Source: JABIBT01 sp964471565 (lineage in GTDB: Archaea; Nanobdellota; Nanobdellia; SCGC-AAA011-G17; PNOQ01). Taken from it: DNA of 28,270 bases. The translations under genes were made by a program, and so were the position numbers. Below, piece after piece: positions 7,904 through 15,515 of the stretch. Positions within the stretch are counted from its first letter, which is position 1. Every line of letters begins with the position of its first letter. The stretch is taken from contig CAYYFK010000007.1 in assembly GCA_964471565.1 (NCBI GenBank), positions 1 to 28,270 of the forward strand. Direction: 5' to 3'. The notes beneath the pieces were generated by a model that did not search any database, had not been told where the DNA came from, and worked only from the letters and a program-made list of their open reading frames with translations.

Positions 7904-10036
7904 TTATTTTATACTCTTCTTTCTTAGTAAATTGGCATTTGTGACTACAGTTATACTAGATAATGCCATTGCTAATTCTGCTATTACGGGGCTTAGAAAT
8001 CCTCCAATTGCTAGAGGAATAGCTATTACATTATAGAAAAATGCCCAAAATAGGTTTTGTTTAATTTTTGAAAAAGTTGCTTTTGATAGGTTTATTGCCT
8101 GAACTACGCCTGTTAAGGAGCCTTTGGCTAGAACAATATCTCCAGATTCTATTGCTATATCTGTTCCTGTTCCCATTGCAATCCCCACATTTGATTGTTT
8201 TAGGGCAGGTGCATCATTAATTCCATCTCCTACAAATGCTACAAATCCTTCTTTTTGTAATTCCTCTACTTTTTTCGATTTATCTTCTGGTAGTACTCTG
8301 GAGATCACTTCTTTAATCCCTACTTGTTTTGCGATTGCTTTTGCTGTAATCTCATTATCCCCTGTTAACATTACTGTTTTGTATCCTTGTTTGTTTAATG
8401 TTCTTATTGATTTTATTGAATCTTCTTTTATTGCATCTGCAACTCCAATAATCCCAATAATATTCTTATTCTCCGCTACTATCATAGTTGTTTGCCCTTG
8501 TTCTTCAAATTCTTTTATCTTTTCTGAGAATTCTTTTAATTCAATCTTATTTTCTTGCATTAATGTTTCGTTTCCAATTAGAATGGTTTTATTATTAATT
8601 GTTCCTTGAATTCCTTTCCCTCTTAGATTTTTGAAATTCTTTACGGGTTTGTATTTTTTTACGTTAGCTTTCTTTACAATTGCTTTTGCAATTGGATGCT
8701 CTGATAGTTTTTCTAGGCTTCCTGCAATCTCTAATAAATTTTTATTTTTTGAATAAATGTTTGTTACTTCTGGCTGTCCTTTTGTTATTGTACCTGTTTT
8801 GTCAAAAACTATTGTTTTCACTTCTTTCATTGTCTGGATAGCTTCCCCTTTTCTGATTAGAATTCCTTTTTTTGCTCCAATTCCAGAGCCGACTGTTAAT
8901 GAAATTGGAACTGCAAGTCCTAGGGCGCATGGGCATGCGATCACTATGACTGCTACAGCTACTCCAATTGAGGTGCTTAGGTCTGAATTAAAAACCCAAT
9001 ATAGAAAGGTTAATAATGATATTACTAATATTGCTGGAACGAAGATATTTGTTATTTTATCTGCTATTTTTTGTATAGGTATTTTTGTTCCTTGAGCTTC
9101 TTCAACTAATTTAATAATATGAGAAAGGAAAGTATCTTTACCTATTTTTGTAGCTTTTATATATAAAATCCCGTCTTGATTTATTGTTGCACCTATTACA
9201 TTATTTTTTACTTTTTTGTCTACTGGCAGACTTTCACCAGTTACCATAGATTCATCAACGCTGCTTTCTCCCTTTGTTATTACTCCATCAGTGGGGATTT
9301 TTTCTCCTGGCTTTACTATTATAATATCTCCCAGTTTAACTTCTGAAATCGGAACTTCCATTTCTTTGTTGTTTTTTAGTATTGTAGCTTTTTTTGCTCC
9401 TAGCTCTAGAAGTTTTCTTATTTCGGAAGTTGCTTTCCCTTTTGCTCTTGATTCAATATATTTCCCAGTTATGAAAATTGTCATGATCATTCCAGAAACT
9501 CCTGAAAAATCTTGTATTGGTATGAAAAAACTTAATACTCCTGTTGAGAATGCAACTAGAGTACCTAGTGCGATAAGAGAATCCATAGTGAAATAGAATT
9601 TGTAGAAACCTCGTAGTCCTGCCTTTATTGTTGAGAATCCATAGATAAAAATTATTGGAAATGATAAGATGAGCATTAGAGGAGTCATAAAGTTCATTGG
9701 AACAAATTCTATTCCAGAATACATAATGAACATAATTGGAATTGTGAAAAACCATACACCAATTAATTTAGTTAACCAAGAATTATTTTTTTTGAAAGAA
9801 GAATCTGAAGAAGATGTTTCTTCAAATTCAATTTCTTTTGGATTGTAGCCAGCATCTTTAATTGCTTTTTTTACATTTTCTTCTTTTATGTTTTCATCTA
9901 TCTCTAAGAAAGCCTTCCCTATTACTGCGTTTACACTAATGTTTTTTATTCCTTTTATTTTTTTCAGGCTTTTTTCTACGTTAGAAGCACAGCTGGCACA
10001 ATGCATTCCCTCTATGTTAATTTTAGCCTTTTTCAT
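7904..10036 (-). CDS. copA: Cu+-exporting P1B-type ATPase
   Basis: This integral membrane pump couples ATP hydrolysis to export of Cu+ (or Ag+). The order of landmarks over 710 residues is: one N-terminal HMA domain with GMHCASC (C13, C16), membrane helices from about 90, actuator TGES (266-269), the transmembrane CPC (368-370), phosphorylated DKTGT (412-416), HP dipeptide (447-448), and hinge GDGINDAP (603-610). The last helices contain YN (668-669) and M690xxSS, the signature of the Cu+ subgroup P1B-1. Length and domain order are typical. GGGAG just before the ATG may be a ribosome-binding site. It is the last gene of a minus-strand group of metal and thiol proteins, which supports copper as substrate. 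Confidence 0.95.
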   Translation of the reverse strand: MKKAKINIEGMHCASCASNVEKSLKKIKGIKNISVNAVIGKAFLEIDENIKEENVKKAIKDAGYNPKEIEFEETSSSDSSFKKNNSWLTKLIGVWFFTIPIMFIMYSGIEFVPMNFMTPLMLILSFPIIFIYGFSTIKAGLRGFYKFYFTMDSLIALGTLVAFSTGVLSFFIPIQDFSGVSGMIMTIFITGKYIESRAKGKATSEIRKLLELGAKKATILKNNKEMEVPISEVKLGDIIIVKPGEKIPTDGVITKGESSVDESMVTGESLPVDKKVKNNVIGATINQDGILYIKATKIGKDTFLSHIIKLVEEAQGTKIPIQKIADKITNIFVPAILVISLLTFLYWVFNSDLSTSIGVAVAVIVIACPCALGLAVPISLTVGSGIGAKKGILIRKGEAIQTMKEVKTIVFDKTGTITKGQPEVTNIYSKNKNLLEIAGSLEKLSEHPIAKAIVKKANVKKYKPVKNFKNLRGKGIQGTINNKTILIGNETLMQENKIELKEFSEKIKEFEEQGQTTMIVAENKNIIGIIGVADAIKEDSIKSIRTLNKQGYKTVMLTGDNEITAKAIAKQVGIKEVISRVLPEDKSKKVEELQKEGFVAFVGDGINDAPALKQSNVGIAMGTGTDIAIESGDIVLAKGSLTGVVQAINLSKATFSKIKQNLFWAFFYNVIAIPLAIGGFLSPVIAELAMALSSITVVTNANLLRKKSIK

Positions 10037-10073
10037 TTTTTAACTCCCAATTTTATAAAAGAAAAGAACGTAT

Positions 10074-10517
10074 TTAAAATCTATATTTCCCGGCTTTTAA
10101 GTCAGAGTTTTTTATTACTAGGGAATTCCCTTGTATTTCGTTTGGTAGATAACCTGGCCAACACCCTCCTCCGGCTTTGTTTTTAGTTCCAATTCCATCA
10201 ATAGGATACTTGTTTCCACAGTTGTTACATACCATTTGATTTCCTTCTTGTCTGTATCCTTTTTTACTTCCGTAGCAAACGTCACAAGCATCGAAAGCGG
10301 TTTTTATAGATCCGTCAGATGCCTTTACGGCAAAGAATTGTATTTTTGTTTCTCCAGAATCATATTCATACCATTTTGCTTGTTCTGTTATTCCCGATAA
10401 AAGTATCTTTGTTACTTCTGTATCCTTAGTTACATTTCCAGTTGTAGTGCCTTTACTAATAAAGAAAATGGCTACTGCGATTACTAATATTGTTATAATT
10501 ATTGTTTTCTTTTTCAT
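10074..10517 (-). CDS. Membrane-anchored DUF2318 family protein
   Basis: The 147-residue protein has one N-terminal membrane segment (about residues 4-20) and an extracytoplasmic domain matching DUF2318. The characteristic stretch includes TAFDACDVC (C78, C81), YRQEGNQMVCNNC (C97, C100), PIDGIG and GGGC (C119). The two CxxC pairs suggest binding of a metal. Members of this family are found with iron or copper transport components, but the precise biochemical role is not settled. It sits between copA and the HMA-like membrane protein; its ATG is 2 nt past the stop of the preceding gene, with no clear Shine-Dalgarno site, so cotranscription is likely. I infer a role in handling copper or iron at the outer face of the membrane. 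Confidence 0.8.
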   Translation of the reverse strand: MKKKTIIITILVIAVAIFFISKGTTTGNVTKDTEVTKILLSGITEQAKWYEYDSGETKIQFFAVKASDGSIKTAFDACDVCYGSKKGYRQEGNQMVCNNCGNKYPIDGIGTKNKAGGGCWPGYLPNEIQGNSLVIKNSDLKAGKYRF

Positions 10518-10519
10518 TT

Positions 10520-11260
10520 TTATTTATTATAGTCGCATGATGGACTTCCGCAACTTCCCCCACATGATCCAGTACCTCCACATCCGCCTGAGCAAGATTC
10601 AGAGTTTTTGGCCGTTTTTGGTTGTACTTCTTGAACAGTATTTTCTCCTAAAACTGTTGCAGGATATTCTTCAAACACATCTAGAGAGAGTATTTCTTCT
10701 TTTGAAGTTATTGAAGAATCATAGTAAACATCGAAATTATTTGGGAAAGAATATTCATTACCTTTTACTCCATTAATCGAATTTAATTCGTTTGTAATCA
10801 AAGGAGCGTGTCCTGGGCAAGGAATATCTACAGAAATACTTAAGAGATCTGAATTTAATGCATCTCCTGCTGTTACTCCCCCAGTTATTGTTGCGGTATA
10901 AGGAAACACAAGGAAGAATAATATTAGATTGATTCCTACTGTTGTTCCATACATAGTTGCTAGATACTTCTTCTTTTTCTTTATTCCTGCTTTTGATAAT
11001 AGTTTGTTTTTTCTTAGGTATAAAACTGCTGAGAGAGTGGCAAATACTATTGAAATTAATATTAAATAATAAAATATATATCTATTCAGCAATAATGGCT
11101 TAAAAAATTGCATTAATACTGTGGCCCCTAGGACTGCTGCAATGATAAATGTAATGCATCCTATATGGGGAATTAAACCGTATAAAATTCCCATAAAGGG
11201 ATTATCCCCTTTGTATTCTTTTTTTGGTTTACAACAATCTGATGAATTTTTTTCTTTCAT
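10520..11260 (-). CDS. Membrane protein with degenerate HMA-like domain and Cys/Gly-rich tail
   Basis: This 246-residue protein begins with a Cys pair (C9-C10) and has about four membrane segments (roughly 24-50, 60-82, 100-122 plus a short hydrophobic stretch). Residues about 139-205 look like a ferredoxin-fold heavy-metal-associated domain: SISVDIPCPGHAP replaces the usual GMxCxxC, followed by a NGVKG turn and DVYYDSS strand. The CPGH at 148-151 may bind metal. The C-terminus (223-242) holds five Cys in Gly/Ser, spaced 4-6 residues apart, a likely metal-chelating tail. Context beside copA, DUF2318 and a DsbA-like protein suggests copper delivery or sequestration at the membrane. No exact named family is recognised. 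A GAGGT ribosome-binding site precedes the ATG. Confidence 0.7.
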   Translation of the reverse strand: MKEKNSSDCCKPKKEYKGDNPFMGILYGLIPHIGCITFIIAAVLGATVLMQFFKPLLLNRYIFYYLILISIVFATLSAVLYLRKNKLLSKAGIKKKKKYLATMYGTTVGINLILFFLVFPYTATITGGVTAGDALNSDLLSISVDIPCPGHAPLITNELNSINGVKGNEYSFPNNFDVYYDSSITSKEEILSLDVFEEYPATVLGENTVQEVQPKTAKNSESCSGGCGGTGSCGGSCGSPSCDYNK

Positions 11261-11263
11261 TTT

Positions 11264-11270
11264 CTACCTC
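11264..11270 (-). promoter_or_regulatory. Shine-Dalgarno site of HMA-like membrane protein gene
   Basis: GAGGTAG on the minus strand ends 3 nt before the ATG, leaving 5 nt after GAGGT. It is one of the few clear ribosome-binding sites here. A TATA-like AATATAAGTA (11276-11285) lies just upstream. Confidence 0.45.
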
Positions 11271-11317
11271 GCTTACTTATATTCATACTATGATTAAAAA
11301 AAAAGAAAAAATTCATT

Positions 11318-11980
11318 TTAAGCAAGTTCTCCATCAATAATTTGTTTAAATGCACTAAATGGCTGTGCTCCAACTAACATTTTTCCGTTTATGAAAAATG
11401 ATGGCGTTCCACTAACTCCTGCCTTTTGACCATCTCTGAAATCCTGTAAAACTTCGTCTCGGTGTTTATCTGTATCAAGACAATTATTAAATTCATTCAC
11501 ATCAAGTCCAATTTCTTCGGCATAATTCTTTAGGTCATTTACTGTTATTGATTGTTGATTTTCAAAGATTTTATCATGCATTTCATAATATTTTCCTTGA
11601 TCTCCTGCACATTCTGCTGCTTCTGAAGCTTTTTGAGCATTTTTATGGAAACCTAATGGAAAGTCTCTAAAAATCAATTTTGCTTTTCCCGTATCTATGT
11701 ATTCACTTATTAGCTGAGGCATGGTGTTTTGAGAAAACCTTCCACAGTAAGGGCACTCGTAATCACTAAATTCGATTATAGTTACTGGAGCATTTGGGTC
11801 TCCAAGAACTGAGTTACCCCCTTCGCTAACTTCGACTACTTTCTGTGCAGCTTGTTGTTTGATAATTGTATTCCCTGTTGTTTCGGATCCTGATAAATTG
11901 AATCCCAAGGTCACAATAATAACCGCTGCAATTGCCGAGACATAGAACCACGGATTTTTTAATATCTTTTTTTCTTTCAT
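11318..11980 (-). CDS. DsbA-like membrane-anchored thiol:disulfide oxidoreductase
   Basis: The 220-residue protein has an N-terminal membrane anchor (about 11-29) and a thioredoxin-fold domain with a helical insertion, as in DsbA/BdbD. The active site is CPYC at 76-79 (FSDYECPYCG), and the cis-Pro loop is GTPSFFING with P193. The insert contains two further Cys. It acts outside the cytoplasmic membrane to form or shuffle disulfides, here plausibly in the Cys-rich proteins of the same cluster. A TATA box lies 20-29 nt before the ATG, so it can be transcribed alone. Family assignment is firm; the specific partner is inferred from neighbours. Confidence 0.9.
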   Translation of the reverse strand: MKEKKILKNPWFYVSAIAAVIIVTLGFNLSGSETTGNTIIKQQAAQKVVEVSEGGNSVLGDPNAPVTIIEFSDYECPYCGRFSQNTMPQLISEYIDTGKAKLIFRDFPLGFHKNAQKASEAAECAGDQGKYYEMHDKIFENQQSITVNDLKNYAEEIGLDVNEFNNCLDTDKHRDEVLQDFRDGQKAGVSGTPSFFINGKMLVGAQPFSAFKQIIDGELA

Positions 11981-11998
11981 GAAAATTTTATTGTTATG

Positions 11999-12009
11999 GT
12001 TTTATATAA
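11999..12009 (-). promoter_or_regulatory. TATA box of DsbA-like gene
   Basis: GTTATATAAAA on the minus strand, about 19-29 nt before the ATG. The site is nearly palindromic. It separates this gene from the regulator gene that ends at 12030. Confidence 0.5.
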
Positions 12010-12029
12010 CCGCTTTGGTGAAACTAGTT

Positions 12030-12497
12030 TCATTCTTTAAGAATTATGATATTATTCATTCCTCTTCGTTTTCTCTCTATAATTTGTTTGGATTCTAGTT
12101 TATCTAAGAGTCTTGTTGTTTTTACTTTTCCTATTTCTAACTTTTCCATTAAATCCCGTTGAAACATTGCTTTATTTTCTTTTCTTAATAAACTTACCAC
12201 ACTTAATTCTTCTTCATCTAATCCTTTTGTACTTATTCTCTTTTTGTTTATTTTTTTTATTATTGTTTTTACTTCTGGTTTTGAGAACATTATAAATAAT
12301 CCTATGAATAAAATAAATCCTGTAACCATTAAGCTAATTATTGTTTGTGTTGCTATCGTCCCATACATTGTACATTCTGGGCCGTGACTGCAGGTTTGTG
12401 AAACTATGTTTTTCATTGAAATGTTGAAAGTCAGTATAATAGCTGCTAGAACTACTGAGATTCCTATTATCAACATCCCTACGTTTTTGTTTTTCAT
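12030..12497 (-). CDS. Membrane-anchored winged-helix regulator
   Basis: The 155-residue protein has two membrane helices (about 7-26 and 48-70) joined by a short outside loop containing SQTCSHGPEC, with C36, H38 and C42. After a basic linker, residues 93-155 form a winged-helix DNA-binding domain of the MarR/ArsR-like type common in archaea (LSVVSLLRKENKAMFQRDL, then LLDKLESKQIIERKRRG as recognition helix and wing). The layout suggests a one-component sensor: the loop detects metal or redox state outside the membrane and the winged helix acts inside. It is the first gene of the minus-strand copper/thiol group. It has its own TATA box, and targets within the group are likely. Fold and topology are read from the sequence; the signal is inferred. 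Confidence 0.75.
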   Translation of the reverse strand: MKNKNVGMLIIGISVVLAAIILTFNISMKNIVSQTCSHGPECTMYGTIATQTIISLMVTGFILFIGLFIMFSKPEVKTIIKKINKKRISTKGLDEEELSVVSLLRKENKAMFQRDLMEKLEIGKVKTTRLLDKLESKQIIERKRRGMNNIIILKE

Positions 12498-12518
12498 AGA
12501 AGAGACAAAGAAGTTAAG

Positions 12519-12530
12519 GGTTTATAATGT
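12519..12530 (-). promoter_or_regulatory. TATA box of membrane-anchored regulator gene
   Basis: ACATTATAAACC on the minus strand, 22-33 nt before the ATG; predicts a leaderless transcript. Confidence 0.55.
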
Positions 12531-12579
12531 TTATCTATGATTTTTCTTTTAGATAATGGCCCTTATTCTCAGGGTTAAG

Positions 12580-12587
12580 TTTTTATA
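12580..12587 (+). promoter_or_regulatory. TATA box of methyltransferase gene
   Basis: TTTTTATA lies 22-29 nt before the ATG at 12609. It diverges from the regulator promoter, leaving about 50 bp between the two TATA boxes. Confidence 0.5.
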
Positions 12588-12608
12588 GTGTAGATACCTT
12601 CTATTGTA

Positions 12609-13343
12609 ATGAAGGACAAAATAACTCCAGAATATCTAAAAAGAATGAATTTAGAGAAAGTTCATAATTATCCCTGCATTAATTGTTTGATAGATACTGA
12701 AGAGCAAATTAAAAAAGGAGATTTTAGTGGTTTTTCTGAAGGCGATAAAATTTGGTATGAAACCTATAAGGAAGAAGGGGAAGAATTGAAAAAAGTTCTT
12801 TTAAAATATAAACCTAAAGAGATTATTGAAATTGGTTCTGGAACAGGTAGAGTGATTCAAATTGTTTTAGATACTTTACCTAAGATTTGGGTGCTGGGAA
12901 CTGAGTCTAATCAAAGAATGTTTAATTTTGTCAGTAAAAGATTTAGTAATGTCTCTAATGTTAGTGTCAGAGGAGTAGATGCCTCTGATTTTTTAGATAG
13001 GGAGGAAAATTATGAGATGGCCGTTAGTATGATGAATACTTTGGGAAGCATTGATGATGATGGGCTATTCAAGAAAATTATTAATCGTTCTAATGTTTTT
13101 GTTTTTAGTTTGTACAATAAAGAATTTGATAAGCAAAGAAAAAAAATGTATACTTCTAGAGGACATTCTGATTTTAAATTAATAGATGGAAAATGTTATT
13201 ATCGCGATCCTTGGGTTATGGGAATAGTTTCTAAAAGCTATACTGAAAAAGAGATAGAAAAGTTAGTTGAGGATAGTGGTGGAAAGATAATTAGTCTGAA
13301 AAAAGTAGGAATTTTGTATTTTGCTGTTGTTGAGAAAAATTAG
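12609..13343 (+). CDS. SAM-dependent class I methyltransferase, substrate unknown
   Basis: This 244-residue protein has a Rossmann-type SAM-binding core: motif I IIEIGSGTG at 72-80, an acidic residue after the next strand (GTESN), and DASDF in the motif II/III area. Before the core lies YPCINC (C23, C26), and a helical region precedes motif I. The C-terminal part (KSYTEKEIEKLVEDSG, then a final strand pair) resembles small-molecule methyltransferases of the UbiE/methyltransferase-25 kind. It has its own promoter and overlaps the convergent DUF4013 gene by 4 nt. The substrate cannot be told from the sequence. Confidence 0.8.
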   Translation: MKDKITPEYLKRMNLEKVHNYPCINCLIDTEEQIKKGDFSGFSEGDKIWYETYKEEGEELKKVLLKYKPKEIIEIGSGTGRVIQIVLDTLPKIWVLGTESNQRMFNFVSKRFSNVSNVSVRGVDASDFLDREENYEMAVSMMNTLGSIDDDGLFKKIINRSNVFVFSLYNKEFDKQRKKMYTSRGHSDFKLIDGKCYYRDPWVMGIVSKSYTEKEIEKLVEDSGGKIISLKKVGILYFAVVEKN

Positions 13344-13897
13344 TGTTTTACATTTCTTCTATAGAAATCTGCTAAGAACATATTCTTTGTAAACGATCCA
13401 GCAGGGAGACCCACTAAAACTATAATCATAACAAAAAAGGTTACTGCTAGAAGAATGCTTTTTAATATTGTTACTATGTAGTCTCCTATACTATTGAAAA
13501 CAGACTTTAATATTTTAAAATCAAATAAAGATTTTACTGTTTCTTTATTAAAAAAATGTATGAACAATATTGGAACTACGAATATTTCTAAGAGCGTTCT
13601 AATAATTCCCCCTGCCCAAGGGTTTGTATAATTAATTATACTCATTACTACACCATATACTAGTATGAATGGTATAGATTTTAGAAACATCCAGAACCCT
13701 AATTTTATATCACTCTTAAATTTCAAAACGGGTAGCTGCTTAAATTTACCTTTACTAAACTCTTTAACAAGTCTAATACCATATCCGCCCAAGGCAAACC
13801 AACCAAAAATAGGTAATAAAATCCATAAAATATAACACATTCCTTTTGGTCTCTTAAAAGGATAGTTAAAAGCGGTTTTGAAATCTAATTTTTTCAT
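13340..13897 (-). CDS. DUF4013 family membrane protein
   Basis: The 185-residue protein is almost entirely hydrophobic, with about four to five membrane segments. Near the front it carries the DUF4013 pattern: GYGIRLVKEFSKGKFKQLP followed by a short linker and a long helix (FWMFLKSIPFILVYG). Family members are archaeal and bacterial membrane proteins of unknown function. It converges with the methyltransferase gene. No convincing TATA box was found at the usual distance; only an A-rich tract is present. Confidence 0.7.
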   Translation of the reverse strand: MKKLDFKTAFNYPFKRPKGMCYILWILLPIFGWFALGGYGIRLVKEFSKGKFKQLPVLKFKSDIKLGFWMFLKSIPFILVYGVVMSIINYTNPWAGGIIRTLLEIFVVPILFIHFFNKETVKSLFDFKILKSVFNSIGDYIVTILKSILLAVTFFVMIIVLVGLPAGSFTKNMFLADFYRRNVKH

Positions 13898-13950
13898 AAG
13901 GCTGTTTATTTTTTGTGGTATTTGAATCTTTTCTCTTTTTTTTCAATTAA

Positions 13951-13961
13951 TTTTATATATT
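13951..13961 (+). promoter_or_regulatory. TATA box of beta-helix protein gene
   Basis: TTTTATATATT lies 23-33 nt before the ATG at 13984. Confidence 0.55.
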
Positions 13962-13983
13962 AAGGGTATTTCCCCTGCCTACA

Positions 13984-14805
13984 ATGAAGAAAGGGATAAT
14001 AATTTTAATATTAATTTTGGGCTTGGTGAATGTGGCTTATGCTGCAAATTGTGGTGGAAGGATTCAATGTAGTTGCGGAGATACTTTGACTTCTAGCTTG
14101 GTTATGACTAATGATATTCTGGATTGTTCTGAGAAGGCAATAACTATTGGCTTGGATGATCTTGTTTTAGATTGTAATGGCCATGAAATAGATGGAGAAT
14201 GGTTTTCCGATGTTGAACAATATGGAATTTATATTAGTGAGTTTAGTGGAGTTACAATAAAAAACTGCAATATTGGTGATTTTTTTGGTGAAGGTAATTC
14301 TGGCATATATGTTGGTTCTGATGATAACAGGATAGTTGATAGTAATATTTTTGACAATTCTGTGGGCGTTTACTTGGCTGGAAATAATAATATTGTTTCT
14401 GGTAATGCAATTCATCACAATAGCCTAGAAGGTTTAAAATTAGTTGATGTTTCTAAGAACTCTATTTCTTCTAATCATATTTATAGTAATGATTATGGTA
14501 TTGGTGTTTTTGGAGATAGTTTTAGAAATAAAATTTATAATAATGAAATTGAGTTTCAGATTGTAAATGGTATTTTTGTTTCTAAAGCTAGTAATAATCT
14601 TTTCTGGGGGAATGAATTTTCATATAATAATGAAGTACATGTTTTCGAGGATTCTCTTTATGGAAATAATTGGGACTTTTTAGGTTTAGGTAACTATTGG
14701 GATGATTTTACAGACAATATTGGTTATCCTTTTGTTTATGTTTTGCCTTTTCCTAGTTCTGAGGTAGACCATTTTCCTGTTTTAAAGGTAGAACTTGAAG
14801 GATAG
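13984..14805 (+). CDS. Secreted right-handed beta-helix (NosD-like) protein
   Basis: The 273-residue protein starts with a clear signal peptide (residues 1-20, cleavage after AYA). The mature part begins CGGRIQCSCGD and then shows repeated beta-helix turns from about 60 to 235: LDCNGHEID, NCNIGDF, NRIVDSNIFDN, NNIVSGNAIHHN, NSISSNHIYSND, each with the N/I/S ladder of PbH1 repeats. The end contains GNYWDDF and DHFPVL, the usual closing segment of NosD/CASH-type proteins. Such proteins bind or process surface carbohydrates. It carries no obvious catalytic set. TATA-box spacing supports this ATG. Confidence 0.85.
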   Translation: MKKGIIILILILGLVNVAYAANCGGRIQCSCGDTLTSSLVMTNDILDCSEKAITIGLDDLVLDCNGHEIDGEWFSDVEQYGIYISEFSGVTIKNCNIGDFFGEGNSGIYVGSDDNRIVDSNIFDNSVGVYLAGNNNIVSGNAIHHNSLEGLKLVDVSKNSISSNHIYSNDYGIGVFGDSFRNKIYNNEIEFQIVNGIFVSKASNNLFWGNEFSYNNEVHVFEDSLYGNNWDFLGLGNYWDDFTDNIGYPFVYVLPFPSSEVDHFPVLKVELEG

Positions 14806-14808
14806 AAA

Positions 14809-14819
14809 GTTTTAAATAG
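14809..14819 (+). promoter_or_regulatory. TATA box of AbrB/RelE operon
   Basis: GTTTTAAATAG lies 24-34 nt before the antitoxin ATG and touches the 17-bp palindrome at 14818-14834. Confidence 0.5.
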
Positions 14820-14834
14820 TAAGATTATCTTACT
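14818..14834 (+). promoter_or_regulatory. 17-bp palindrome, candidate operator of AbrB/RelE operon
   Basis: AGTAAGAT-T-ATCTTACT is a perfect palindrome with 8-bp arms and a single central base. It lies between the TATA box and the antitoxin start codon, where a bound repressor would block transcription. Autorepression by the AbrB-type antitoxin, alone or with its toxin, is the likely use. Confidence 0.6.
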
Positions 14835-14842
14835 TTTATAAA

Positions 14843-15094
14843 ATGGAAGTTACTAAATTAAGTACAAAAGGACAGATCGTTATCCCGGAGAGTGTTAGAG
14901 AGGGAATGGATGTTGGAACTGCGTTTATTGTTACTAAAACTGATAATATGATTATTTTAAAAGAAATTGAAGGATTGAATAATGAAGAGAAAAAAGAACT
15001 TAAAAAATTAGACAAAATTTGGAAAGAGATTGATGAAGGGGAATGTGATACTCATAACGTTGATAAATTTTTGAAAGAAATGGATTCTTGGTGA
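14843..15094 (+). CDS. AbrB/SpoVT-type antitoxin
   Basis: This 83-residue protein has an N-terminal swapped-hairpin AbrB DNA-binding domain: KLSTKGQIVIPESVREGM (5-22) and a hydrophobic strand pair ending ITVTK/IILKE-like (27-41). The acidic C-terminal helix (43-83) would wrap and neutralise the toxin. It is the first gene of a two-gene operon with the RelE-like protein (6-nt gap) and sits behind a palindromic operator. The domain is characteristic; its role as antitoxin follows from the pairing. Confidence 0.88.
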   Translation: MEVTKLSTKGQIVIPESVREGMDVGTAFIVTKTDNMIILKEIEGLNNEEKKELKKLDKIWKEIDEGECDTHNVDKFLKEMDSW

Positions 15095-15095
15095 T
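15090..15095 (+). promoter_or_regulatory. Shine-Dalgarno site of RelE-like toxin gene
   Basis: GGTGAT, a perfect match to the archaeal 16S anti-SD core, ends 5 nt before the toxin ATG and includes the antitoxin stop TGA. As the second gene of the operon, the toxin needs internal initiation, unlike the leaderless first gene. Confidence 0.65.
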
Positions 15096-15100
15096 TTCTT

Positions 15101-15373
15101 ATGATAACTAAAGTAACAAGGTCTTCCACATTTGTTAGACAAACTAAAAGACTTGATTCTGAGTTATTAGGTAAATTGAAGAAACAAATATTAAAAGTTA
15201 TTGAGAATCCCCTTGTTGGAAAGCCTTTGAAGTATAAAAGGGGAGAGAGAACTTTGTATATTAAGCCATTTAGGTTAGTTTACTCAGTTAGAGGTAGTGA
15301 GTTGATTTTATTAAAGTTTGATCATCGGGGGCTTTGCCCGATAAGTAAACAAAAAGTAAACCCTATCCGATAA
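15101..15373 (+). CDS. RelE/ParE-like toxin
   Basis: The 90-residue basic protein has the RelE/ParE layout: an N-terminal strand and helical hairpin (FVRQTKRLDSELLGKLKKQI), the turn NPLVGKPLKYKRGERTLYI, then the central sheet FRLVYSVRGSELILLKFDHR. In RelE-type mRNA interferases, basic residues in this sheet and the C-terminus act on ribosome-bound mRNA; the Arg/Lys content fits, but the target is not proven. It follows the AbrB-type antitoxin after 6 nt. A 6-bp hairpin (15324-15342) lies within the final codons. Confidence 0.85.
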   Translation: MITKVTRSSTFVRQTKRLDSELLGKLKKQILKVIENPLVGKPLKYKRGERTLYIKPFRLVYSVRGSELILLKFDHRGLCPISKQKVNPIR

Positions 15374-15375
15374 GT
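15338..15375 (+). repeat. Short direct repeat at the toxin gene end
   Basis: CCGATAAGT occurs at 15338-15346 and again at 15367-15375, spanning the end of the toxin gene. It may mark an old insertion edge but could be chance. Confidence 0.25.
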
Positions 15376-15481
15376 GTTAATTATGCCCGAAAAATATTGA
15401 ATCTTTTGTACTATCCTACAAAAGGGTAGAGTATATAGGTAAGTTGTTGGTATATATAGTTTAACTTAGTAATGGTAACAC

Positions 15482-15490
15482 TTATAACCC
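15482..15490 (+). promoter_or_regulatory. TATA box of carbamoyltransferase gene
   Basis: CTTATAACC lies about 26-34 nt before the ATG at 15516. Two more TATA-like tracts (15431-15438, 15449-15459) occur upstream in the same 142-nt gap, which has no gene. Confidence 0.4.
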
Positions 15491-15515
15491 ATAATCTATT
15501 GAAAAATGTGTAAAA

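Noticed and set aside
10051..10060. TTTTATAAAA as the copA TATA box
   Set aside because: It is only 15-24 nt from the ATG, closer than the other promoters. A second AT-rich box at 10072-10082 with a GGGAG ribosome-binding site is equally likely, so neither was called.
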